64,000 nucleotides of DNA, taken from the NCBI GenBank assembly GCA_964629635.1, contig CAZVQS010000002.1:507918-571917 (forward strand), in the 5' to 3' direction. Under the pieces are notes generated by a model that saw only the letters and a list, made by a program, of their open reading frames with translations, did no database searches and was not told where the DNA came from. The position numbers were made by a program, and so were the translations under genes. Origin of the DNA: YC2-FULL-38-9 sp964629635. GTDB taxonomy: Bacteria > Patescibacteriota > Microgenomatia > UBA1406 > GWC2-37-13. Each line of letters opens with the position of its first letter. The first letter of the stretch is position 1. Positions 57,405-64,000 of the stretch are shown in pieces.

Positions 57405-58583
57405 ATGAATGACACAAAAATACCAATCGCCGACCGGGTATACTGGGTGGGGGCAAAAGACCCGGACCGCAAGTCGTTTGATGCGCTGGTGCCCCTTCCC
57501 ATCGGCACTTCATACAACGCATACCTTATTGAAGGAACTGAGAAAACCGCACTACTCGATACGGTTGACCCGACAAAACTAGACGTACTCATGACCCACC
57601 TGCAAGGGGTAAAAAAAATCGATTATATCGTATCGCACCACGCCGAACAGGACCATTCCGGCTCCATACTGCGTATATTGGATGCGTACCCGCAGGCGAA
57701 AGTCGTAACAACACCCAAGGGAAGGGATTTCCTGGGCGACCTCATCCATCTGCCGGCCGAAAAAACAGTAACCGTCAAAGACCGGGAGAAACTGGCACTG
57801 GGCGGCAAAACCCTTGAGTTTTTTTACATCCCCTGGGCGCACTGGCCGGAAACCATGGCGTCCTTTCTCCATGAAGACCGGATTCTTTTCCCCTGCGACC
57901 TTTTCGGAACGCACTGGGCAAAAGACGGGCTGATCGAAAAAGACAAAACCCTTCTTGAGGATGCGGCAAAACGCTACTACGCGGAGATCATGATGCCGTA
58001 CGCCAAAATCATCAACCGGCATCTTCCTATCATGAAAAGCCTGGAGCCCAAGCTTATCGCCACAAGCCACGGCCCCCTGCACGATGATCCGGATTTCATT
58101 ATTGACCGGTACGAACAATGGATTCAGAATCCGCCGCGCAACCTGGTCGTCATTCCGTACGTAACCATGCACGGCAGCACGGAAAAAATCGTGGAACACC
58201 TCAAGTCCGGACTTGAAAAAAAAGGGATTGAGGTGAAGGTCTACAACGCGGAGACGTTTGACGCGGGCGAGTATGCCATGGACCTGGTTGATGCGGCGAC
58301 TGTCATATTCGCCGCGCCGACCGTCGTCACCGGCGTGCATCCGCATGTTGCCTCCGCAGCCTTTCTCACTAATATTTTACGGCCCAAAATGCGCTGGTGC
58401 GGGGTCGTCGGATCATACGGATGGGGGAGCAGGGCGGCGGACCAGGTCAAGTCGATCCTCCAGGAAACAGGGACCCAGTTTCTCGATCCGCTTCTTTTCA
58501 AGGGACTGCCTACTCCCGCCAATTACCGGAAGCTGGACGAATACATAAACCTCATCGCGAAAAACCACGAAACGGTCATTTGA
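57405..58583 (+). CDS. Flavodiiron protein (FprA-type), O2/NO reductase
   Basis: 392 residues. The beta-lactamase-like half keeps every diiron ligand at family spacing: H79-x-E81-x-D83-H84, H146, D165 and H222. The C-terminal flavodoxin half (about 255-392) binds FMN at YVTMHGSTEKI. It reduces O2 to water or NO to N2O with electrons from rubredoxin or a flavin reductase, protecting anaerobes; no rubredoxin gene is seen here. TAGAAT at 57385-57390 predicts an eight-base leader. It overlaps the convergent carbamoyltransferase by 8 bases. Confidence 0.94.
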   Translation: MNDTKIPIADRVYWVGAKDPDRKSFDALVPLPIGTSYNAYLIEGTEKTALLDTVDPTKLDVLMTHLQGVKKIDYIVSHHAEQDHSGSILRILDAYPQAKVVTTPKGRDFLGDLIHLPAEKTVTVKDREKLALGGKTLEFFYIPWAHWPETMASFLHEDRILFPCDLFGTHWAKDGLIEKDKTLLEDAAKRYYAEIMMPYAKIINRHLPIMKSLEPKLIATSHGPLHDDPDFIIDRYEQWIQNPPRNLVVIPYVTMHGSTEKIVEHLKSGLEKKGIEVKVYNAETFDAGEYAMDLVDAATVIFAAPTVVTGVHPHVASAAFLTNILRPKMRWCGVVGSYGWGSRAADQVKSILQETGTQFLDPLLFKGLPTPANYRKLDEYINLIAKNHETVI

Positions 58584-59532
58584 GGATTTTCTCCATCCCC
58601 AAAAGCCACAGGAGTATCGCCTTCTGGATGTGCATGCGGTTTTCCGCCTGATCGAATATCACCGAGTTGGGATGGTCAACGGCGTCCCGCGTTATTTCAT
58701 ACCCGATGTGGCATGGCATGCAGTGCATGATGCCCGCCTTCGGCACATTGGTTTCAATAAGTTTCGCGCTCAGCTGGAACGGTTTGAATACCTCAAGCCG
58801 TTTCCTGTATTCCGCCTCATATGCGGGCTTCACTTTACCTCCTTCGAAAAATTCCATATTCATCCAGGTGTCCGTATGGACATAATCCGCGCCTTTCAGG
58901 CCTTTTGCAATGTCGGTGGTATAGATTACCTTTCCTGTCTTGTCGGCCATACGATTCAGCTCCGGATCCACGCTGTCTTTATCCACCTGCGGCGCGATGA
59001 TTGCGATTTCGATACCGAGCTTCGCGCAAAGGAGTTTCAGCGTGTTTGACACGTTGTTTTCAATGCCGAGCCATGCGACCTTCTTAACGTTTTCCAGACC
59101 CGAGGAATGCTCCATCATGGTGAGCATGTCGCCCAATGCCTGGCAGGGATGGTACTTTTCGCTGCATGCGTCAACGACAGGAATACTGTCGTATGATGCT
59201 GCCTTTTCCACGTCCGATGCCCGCAGCGCACGGAACATAAGCACCTGACCGAAACGCATGACCGCACGGATTTCATCCCCGAAATCGGTGAGGGAGAATT
59301 GGCTGGTGCGCGCATCAAGGAAAATCGCATGTCCCCCAAGTTCGCTCATTCCCGCCTCAAACGACAACCTCGTGCGGGTCGATGTTTTCTGGAAAAGCAT
59401 GATCAGCGTCTTGTCGCGAAGGTAGGGAGTCGCAATCCCCTTATTGCGTTGTTTCTTCAATTTCACGGCCAAATCGAGAATTGTCAGGAGGTCTTCCTTT
59501 GACTGCTCCTTCAGGGAAATCAGGTGTCTCAT
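58576..59532 (-). CDS. Ornithine-carbamoyltransferase-family enzyme with altered substrate loop
   Basis: 318 residues. Carbamoyl-phosphate site FQKTSTRTRLSFE and HPCQALGDML are intact. The ornithine loop, normally DTWxSMG, reads TDTWMNMEFF, so the SMG residues that bind ornithine are missing; the Cys loop is MHCMPCHIGYEI instead of HCLPAH/F. The fold and the carbamate kinase next door support a catabolic carbamoyltransferase, splitting citrulline or a related ureido compound to carbamoyl phosphate. The true amino substrate is uncertain. No arginine deiminase gene is in the window. Confidence 0.85.
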   Translation of the reverse strand: MRHLISLKEQSKEDLLTILDLAVKLKKQRNKGIATPYLRDKTLIMLFQKTSTRTRLSFEAGMSELGGHAIFLDARTSQFSLTDFGDEIRAVMRFGQVLMFRALRASDVEKAASYDSIPVVDACSEKYHPCQALGDMLTMMEHSSGLENVKKVAWLGIENNVSNTLKLLCAKLGIEIAIIAPQVDKDSVDPELNRMADKTGKVIYTTDIAKGLKGADYVHTDTWMNMEFFEGGKVKPAYEAEYRKRLEVFKPFQLSAKLIETNVPKAGIMHCMPCHIGYEITRDAVDHPNSVIFDQAENRMHIQKAILLWLLGMEKILK

Positions 59533-59548
59533 AGAATAAAGGGAATTA

Positions 59549-60493
59549 TTAATAGGTGATAACCGTACCGCTCTCGCCTTTCAGGGCGCGCTGCAGCGAA
59601 TGGGCATGGGTAATAATGACTTTGCCTGTTTTGTTGCGGTTGAGAAAATCTATTGCCGCCTCAATCTTGGGACCCATGCTTCCCGGCGCAAAGTGTCCGT
59701 CTTTCATATATCGGGTAGCCTGCTTCGTGTCGAGCGAATCAAGACTGACCTCATCCGGTTTTCCGAAATTGACGCATACCTTCTCGACTGCGGTCAGGAT
59801 AATGAGCATCGAAGCCTTAAGCTCCGCCGCAAGAAGCGCTGCGGCACGGTCCTTGTCGATGACGGCATCGACTCCCGACAGCAGACCCCGGTCTTCGACA
59901 ACCGGAATTCCTCCGCCGCCTGATGCGATTGTCAGGACTCCCTTGCCGACCAGTTCCCTAACGGTATCCATCTCAACGATCCTCAAAGGCCGGGGAGAGG
60001 GGACAATGCGCCGGTATCCGCGGCCCGCATCTTCAATGAACGTAAATCCGTCACGCGTTTCGATTATGCGTGCCTGTTCCTTTGTATAGTATGGCCCGAC
60101 CGGCTTGCTCGGCTTCCTGAATCCGGCGCTATTCCGGTCAACGACCGTCTGTGTTACGACCGTTGCCACAGACATCTTGAGCCCGGCTTCATGGAGAAGA
60201 TTATTCAGACTCCCCTGGATAAGGTATCCGATCTGCCCCTGGCTCATGGCACCGCACATGTGCATCGGCATTTCCGGGAGGAGGTTGGCAGCTTGCGCCT
60301 GCTGGATCAGGAGGTTGCCCACCTGGGGGCCGTTGCCGTGGGTTATGACCAGGCGGTACCGTTTGTCCCGTATGATCGGGATGAGCGATTCCATGGTTTT
60401 TGTGACACTGGCAAGCTGCTCTCCATATGTTCCCTTCTCACCCTTGTTCTGGATTGCATTCCCTCCGAGCGCAACGACTATGACTTGTCTCAT
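59549..60493 (-). CDS. arcC: Carbamate kinase
   Basis: 314 residues, amino-acid kinase fold. VVALGGNAIQNKGEKGT, THGNGPQVGNLLIQQ, ASGGGGIPVVEDRG, VIDKDRAAALLAAEL and HFAPGSMGPKIEAAIDFL are standard. It makes ATP from carbamoyl phosphate and ADP, completing the ATP-gaining half of a ureido-degrading pathway with the carbamoyltransferase 16 bases downstream. TATAAT at 60505-60500 ends exactly 7 bases before the ATG. Confidence 0.94.
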   Translation of the reverse strand: MRQVIVVALGGNAIQNKGEKGTYGEQLASVTKTMESLIPIIRDKRYRLVITHGNGPQVGNLLIQQAQAANLLPEMPMHMCGAMSQGQIGYLIQGSLNNLLHEAGLKMSVATVVTQTVVDRNSAGFRKPSKPVGPYYTKEQARIIETRDGFTFIEDAGRGYRRIVPSPRPLRIVEMDTVRELVGKGVLTIASGGGGIPVVEDRGLLSGVDAVIDKDRAAALLAAELKASMLIILTAVEKVCVNFGKPDEVSLDSLDTKQATRYMKDGHFAPGSMGPKIEAAIDFLNRNKTGKVIITHAHSLQRALKGESGTVITY

Positions 60494-60510
60494 ACGGTCA
60501 TTATAGCGGT

Positions 60511-61146
60511 TTATCTGAAAGGCTCTTCATGCTCAATTCGGAACTGTGTAATTTCCCCGGAATCAGCATGCACCGTTGCCTGCACATAGGAATATCGGGG
60601 ATTCTCCGGGTCCAGGAAACTGGATGTCTGCATCACGCCTTCCACCAGCCTGAAACCGCACCCGCCTGCACCGGACCCGATTTCCTGCGATTCAACGACA
60701 TGAAGCCGTACCATCGCCTCCCTGTCCATATGCAGGAGAAGGGAGCCTTTAAACATTTTCATCACCTGCACGTCATGTGAAGGAGTCCGCATTTCGGTCA
60801 CCAGCACGTGTGTGCTCCCGTTGTCATGAATCAGCCGTTCCTCGGTGCTTGTTTTTCCGTTGCGCCTTTCCGTATGGGCGACGCCGGCGGGCAGGACCGT
60901 TTCCTTGTCAAACACCCGTTCGCTGTCGCCGATTTTGACGGTCGATCCGTCAGGCATCTGTTTCAGTACCGGAACCGTCATCCGTACCGGTACGTTCGCG
61001 TGAGCCAGCACCAATTCCTGTCCGGCAGCGAACCTTCCTGTCCCGTACAGTTTCGTTTCGATTCCCTGGCCGAAACTTGGCGGCTTGCCGACATATTCAA
61101 CGGGTAACGCAATTCCGGGTTGGGGCGCAACTTGTTCTTTGGGCAT
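60511..61146 (-). CDS. Hypothetical beta-rich protein, 211 aa
   Basis: Soluble, with alternating strands: GTGRFAAGQELVLAHANVPVRMTVPVLKQMPDGSTVKIGD and ESQEIGSGAGGCGFRLVEGVMQTSSFLDPENPRYSYVQATVHADSGEITQF. No signal, helix or known motif. TACAAT lies eight bases before the start, predicting a short leader of about two bases. Function unknown. Confidence 0.6.
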   Translation of the reverse strand: MPKEQVAPQPGIALPVEYVGKPPSFGQGIETKLYGTGRFAAGQELVLAHANVPVRMTVPVLKQMPDGSTVKIGDSERVFDKETVLPAGVAHTERRNGKTSTEERLIHDNGSTHVLVTEMRTPSHDVQVMKMFKGSLLLHMDREAMVRLHVVESQEIGSGAGGCGFRLVEGVMQTSSFLDPENPRYSYVQATVHADSGEITQFRIEHEEPFR

Positions 61147-61200
61147 ATAGGCTTATTGTAGGGGAATGGGCCTTGCAGTGCGATGCATCACCGGTATGCA

Positions 61201-61761
61201 TCATAGTCCCCGTTGCGCCATGTCTTTTTTGATGAGGCGGCGCAGGTAAACGGCTTTGGGAAGTTTTTCGCGGCGCGCGAGTTTGTCCAGGAACACGGAA
61301 ATCTCGGGTGTCACGAAAAACGTGAACCGCGTATCCACCTGTTCAGATGCGTAATTCACGAAATCGCCCACTATATCGTCAAGCGTCGACAAAGAATACT
61401 TTTCGCAGACGATCTTGTCGTCTTCATGATGAACAAGAAGCGACGGGGGATCGCCGTCCGCATACAGGATGAGCACGGGTTTATTGAACTGGAGCGCTAA
61501 GGATATTTCGTACCCGACGCTGATGCTCGGGAACGAGCTTTCAACAACCATGAACCTGCAGTTGCCGATCCATTTTTCCAGTTTTCCCTGGAACGTGAGG
61601 CGGTCCTCCTTTTTTTCAAGCCGTATTTCCTCTTCAGTCGATTTGATAATGTGGTCTGAAATAACTTTAAGATTGCGTTTGCGCAGGGCGTTCAGTATGG
61701 CAAGGTAGTTTTTGAGGTATTGCTTTTTGCCGACGATCGATGCCGTGAAGTACACCGACAT
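61201..61761 (-). CDS. Nucleoside 2-deoxyribosyltransferase-like domain with ribbon-helix-helix tail
   Basis: 186 residues. Residues 1-125 look like the NDT/DNPH1 Rossmann-type fold: MSVYFTASIVG, YLAILNALRKRNLKVI, CRFMVVESSFPSISVGYEISLALQFNKPVLILY, where the Glu in VGYE would be catalytic. Residues about 145-186 (TRFTFFVTPEISVFLDKLARREKLPKAVYLRRLIKKDM) have the strand-helix-helix form of an RHH DNA-binding domain. A fusion of a nucleotide-sensing or nucleotide-cleaving domain with a DNA binder would be a nucleotide-responsive regulator. TATAAT lies eight bases before the ATG. Confidence 0.65.
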   Translation of the reverse strand: MSVYFTASIVGKKQYLKNYLAILNALRKRNLKVISDHIIKSTEEEIRLEKKEDRLTFQGKLEKWIGNCRFMVVESSFPSISVGYEISLALQFNKPVLILYADGDPPSLLVHHEDDKIVCEKYSLSTLDDIVGDFVNYASEQVDTRFTFFVTPEISVFLDKLARREKLPKAVYLRRLIKKDMAQRGL

Positions 61762-61800
61762 ATACCGGTATTATACCCCTTCCGGGTTTCCAAAACAAGA

Positions 61801-62154
61801 TTACTCCGCGCTCATGGCGCTTGCATCCAGCTCGTTCACGTTATCGTCGTGGTTGAGGTCGAGGTCGGAGGCGTAGATCGGATTATCACCGTCCTTGGTT
61901 TTTCCGACGACCTTGTTCCAGCAGGGATCCGCATGGTTGCAGGGAGTTGATGAACGGATAAGTTCCGCGTCCATGGCGTCAACGCTTCCATCCCGGTTGA
62001 TGTCGCCTTTCAATGAAGTCGGGGAGAGCTGTCCGCCCGTTTGGGGATTTGGAGCTACGGAAGGCTTGGAAAAGAACATGAAATAGGCAACGGCCCCCAA
62101 AGCAACGACTGCCAATAATCCTGCGGTTAAGGCGATAGCTGTTTCTCTTTTCAT
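61801..62154 (-). CDS. Membrane-anchored dockerin-like protein
   Basis: 117 residues from the ATG at 62154 (TATGAT box eight bases before). One helix (IALTAGLLAVVALGAVAYFMFF), a short linker, then two EF-hand-like loops, GDINRDGSVDAMDAELI and DLDLNHDDNVNELDASAM, the type I dockerin duplication that binds Ca2+. The pair of Cys in between (PCNHADPC) is unusual. Dockerins attach to cohesin domains; none is seen in the window, so it may instead be a Ca-binding surface module. Divergent from 62199. Confidence 0.82.
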   Translation of the reverse strand: MKRETAIALTAGLLAVVALGAVAYFMFFSKPSVAPNPQTGGQLSPTSLKGDINRDGSVDAMDAELIRSSTPCNHADPCWNKVVGKTKDGDNPIYASDLDLNHDDNVNELDASAMSAE

Positions 62155-62198
62155 GATATTTATCATATCACAATCCCAAGTAGTATATAATTGGGTTA

Positions 62199-63284
62199 AT
62201 GAAACGGACCTACGTTCCCTATGCCGGTTTCGCGGTTATCGTCATAGTGCTTTTTTTCATCCTGAAAAACCTCGGACCCCGTGAACTGAAACCTACTTTT
62301 TCCCTCAACTTTCCCGACGCGTATGCCGATAAGCAAACACTTGAAATCGCCAACTTCGGGGAAGGGGAGAACTGGAAAGGGAACTATACGTTCGACAGCG
62401 TGCGCACCTTCGATGACGAAGTCGGCATGAATATTTTTTCGACTCAGGGAGTTCCGGCATCGATATCCCGCAACCGCCGGCTTGACCTTTCAAGCTACGA
62501 TACGCTGTTTGCCTATGTCCTCGTGCCGGATAAGCAAACCGCGCCGAACATCGCGCGGTTCAGTATCGGATTCAGGAATGCAAAGGAGGAAACCTCCTTC
62601 AAGGTTGCCAACCTCAAGGAAGGCTGGAACTACCTGACACTTGCAAAAAAAGATTTTTCATCCAAAAGCTTCGACTGGAAAACTACCGAATCCGCCTTTG
62701 TCGAACTCGTTTCCAAAAATGGCACCACCGCCCAAATCGCGCTTGACCGGCTCTGGGCCCAAAACAATCAAATGGATAACGACGCGTTCCTTGCCTACGA
62801 CAAACGCTATCTGAATTTGAAAACATTAAATAAGGAAACATACCTTAACCTCGCCTCGCCCACGGAAGCATCAGTCCTTTTCGACAAAGAGATCAAGCAG
62901 GACAATTTCAGCTACACGGTCGCTCTGGCACCTCTCAAACCGGGAGTCTTCGGACTCATGTTCGGGATGGATAGGGACATGAAAAACGGATACCAATTCA
63001 CGCTCGTGGGCAACCGGATGAACAGCTTTGTGCTTGAAAAACTTGAAGAGAGCGGGAATAAGGTACTTTCGCGGGGGGAAATAAAAAACACCCTGATGGA
63101 GAAGGAAGCCCTCCTCTTCATGCGCGTTGAACAGAGAGGCTCAAAACTGACAGTCGCTGCTTCCTACGACAACCAGGAGTACCAGCCGGTAACTCAAACG
63201 GATGAGGCGGTATTTTCACCCGGGTACGCGGGTATCCAATATAACGGCTCCTACCTGATCGAGTCTGTCGAGGTGAAGGAATAA
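62199..63284 (+). CDS. Membrane-anchored extracellular protein with jelly-roll-like domains
   Basis: 361 residues. One N-terminal helix (VPYAGFAVIVIVLFFILKNL) and an outside part of two beta domains: residues about 45-190 resemble a CBM-like jelly roll (FGEGENWKGNYTFDSVRTF ... LDLSSYDTLFAYVLVPD ... GWNYLTLAKKDF), and 230-361 resemble a concanavalin-type domain (FSYTVALAPLKPGVFGLMFG ... YAGIQYNGSYLIESVEV). Likely a glycan-binding or adhesion protein. TATAAT eight bases before the ATG gives a one-base leader. Confidence 0.68.
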   Translation: MKRTYVPYAGFAVIVIVLFFILKNLGPRELKPTFSLNFPDAYADKQTLEIANFGEGENWKGNYTFDSVRTFDDEVGMNIFSTQGVPASISRNRRLDLSSYDTLFAYVLVPDKQTAPNIARFSIGFRNAKEETSFKVANLKEGWNYLTLAKKDFSSKSFDWKTTESAFVELVSKNGTTAQIALDRLWAQNNQMDNDAFLAYDKRYLNLKTLNKETYLNLASPTEASVLFDKEIKQDNFSYTVALAPLKPGVFGLMFGMDRDMKNGYQFTLVGNRMNSFVLEKLEESGNKVLSRGEIKNTLMEKEALLFMRVEQRGSKLTVAASYDNQEYQPVTQTDEAVFSPGYAGIQYNGSYLIESVEVKE

Positions 63285-63286
63285 AC

Positions 63287-64000
63287 TCAGAGAGTTACGA
63301 TAAGGCCGAGGACTCCGCCCGCAATAACTCCAAGCATGCTGAACGTAAAACGGACCGCAAAACTTCTGCTTCCCAGCATGAACGAATAGACGGATTTGGC
63401 TACCAAGTTGACTACGTTAGCGAGCATGAGCGCAACAACCGCCACCTGCCAGCTCACCAGCCGTCCGGCAATCTCGCTGATGTTGATGGTTATGGCATCA
63501 ATGCCGACCAGCGCAGAAAATACGACCGTCACGAAAAACGCGTTGTTGCCGAAAAGCACCAGAGCGATCTTGGAAACAAGCCGTATGACCAGAAACAGAA
63601 CCGCAAACTGGAGCGCGGGTTTCAAAGAAAATATGGGGTCGTCCCCGAGACGCTTTTTCGTTTCCTCCAGCCGGTCGCCTTTGGCGGATTCTTTCCTGAA
63701 CATAAAATACAGCATGATGATGATGCCGGCGATGGTCAAACCCGCAATGTATCCGACCGAACGGGAGAGCAGTACCGTATTGAGTGTGGCGATGAGTATG
63801 AAGTGCTGGAGAAAGCTGGATACGTTGGATACGATCGCGGCGGACACGAGACGGTTGGCGGATTTCGTCTTCTTGCTTCGTATGGCGAGGGACTGGGTGG
63901 TTGAGGTTGAGGAAATGAATCCGCCCGCGAAGCTCGTGAGAAGCCATCCGCCTTTCTGTCCGATCGTTTTTTCAAGCAGGTAACCCGCTACTTCTATGCC
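63287..64000 (-). CDS. DUF4010/MgtC-like membrane protein (partial, 5' end outside window)
   Basis: The frame is open to the window edge, adding 51 codons before the first internal GTG at 63847; 237 residues are visible. Helical segments and GGWLLTSFAGGFISSTSTTQSLAIRSKKTKSANRLVSAAIVSNVSSFLQHFILIATLN match the DUF4010 core, which is often fused to an MgtC domain at the N-terminus. The later helices (SVGYIAGLTIAGIIIMLYF; VLFGNNAFFVTVVFSALVGIDAITINISEIAG) continue it. Transport function is unproven. Confidence 0.8.
   Translation of the reverse strand, partial: GIEVAGYLLEKTIGQKGGWLLTSFAGGFISSTSTTQSLAIRSKKTKSANRLVSAAIVSNVSSFLQHFILIATLNTVLLSRSVGYIAGLTIAGIIIMLYFMFRKESAKGDRLEETKKRLGDDPIFSLKPALQFAVLFLVIRLVSKIALVLFGNNAFFVTVVFSALVGIDAITINISEIAGRLVSWQVAVVALMLANVVNLVAKSVYSFMLGSRSFAVRFTFSMLGVIAGGVLGLIVTL

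Noticed and set aside
57579..58346. Open frame of 255 residues on the minus strand
   Set aside because: Antisense to the flavodiiron protein with all iron ligands in place.
1..64000. Alternative genetic code with TGA read as an amino acid
   Set aside because: Many well-defined genes end at TGA directly at the expected C-terminus or overlap the next start as ATGA (for example 9589-9592, 38870-38873, 39094-39097), so TGA is a stop here.
1..64000. CRISPR array, rRNA or insertion sequence
   Set aside because: No regularly spaced short repeats, no rRNA-like stretch and no transposase motif were seen; the only repeats are the structured lipoprotein elements and short palindromes.

Overview
The window reads as a bacterial chromosome segment with roughly balanced base composition, dense small operons and the standard genetic code (TGA ends many of the genes). 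There is no rRNA, CRISPR array, phage block or insertion sequence. The mix of genes fits the Patescibacteria/CPR (Microgenomates-like) type: many short lineage-specific proteins, membrane glycosyltransferases of GT-C fold, cell-surface proteins with Pro/Thr linkers, MltG, one Xer recombinase and FeoAB. That placement is an inference from gene content, not a phylogenetic result.

Layout. 0-5 kb: hypotheticals, tRNA-Gly, a PMT-type glycosyltransferase and a small anchored protein with a long hairpin-rich leader. 5.9-23.7 kb: a mostly minus-strand envelope region with YfhO-like, PMT-like, GT2 and DUF2079 proteins, sugar nucleotidyltransferase, galE, polysaccharide deacetylase, EamA and MFS transporters, Xer recombinase, tRNA-Leu, rhomboid protease and a FemAB-like acyltransferase. 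Inside it lies a redox module at 12.3-15.0 kb: cytochrome b5 / NOX-FRE-type flavocytochrome / cytochrome b5, with a Bcp peroxiredoxin upstream. 23.8-38.3 kb: tRNA-Ser, an arsR/thioredoxin/permease operon, and many short single genes (DUF2164, DUF5680, HXXEE, TfoX-N, RRM, cupin, GlsB, MgtE-like, CAP and a lysine-rich histone-like peptide). 38.4-41.2 kb: a Fur-family regulator, feoA, feoB and a Cys-rich feo peptide behind a perfect 10-1-10 palindrome. 41.2-52.4 kb: mltG, threonine catabolism (tdh-kbl), two AlkD-like proteins, surface proteins, an RsmB-type methyltransferase, a candidate 6S-like RNA and greA. 52.6-55.2 kb: three unrelated small lipoproteins, each flanked by repeated, structured, apparently covarying non-coding elements. 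55.4-64 kb: DEAD-box helicase, flavodiiron protein, carbamoyltransferase plus carbamate kinase, surface proteins and a partial DUF4010/MgtC-like protein.

Two genome-wide patterns stand out. First, a large share of genes have a TANNNT -10 box whose last base lies exactly 7 bases before the A of the start codon, so transcription should begin on the ATG itself (leaderless mRNA). A smaller set (lipoproteins, RRM protein, GlsB, the 5.3 kb secreted protein) has long structured leaders and clear Shine-Dalgarno sites. Second, a 13-base palindrome, AACCTC-S-GAGGTT, occurs five times at four intergenic loci.

The genes suggest a small fermentative or host-dependent cell with an elaborate surface, iron and metal homeostasis, and several ways to remove oxygen and peroxide (flavodiiron protein, Bcp, membrane flavocytochrome). 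It may gain ATP and acetyl-CoA from carbamoyl compounds and threonine.
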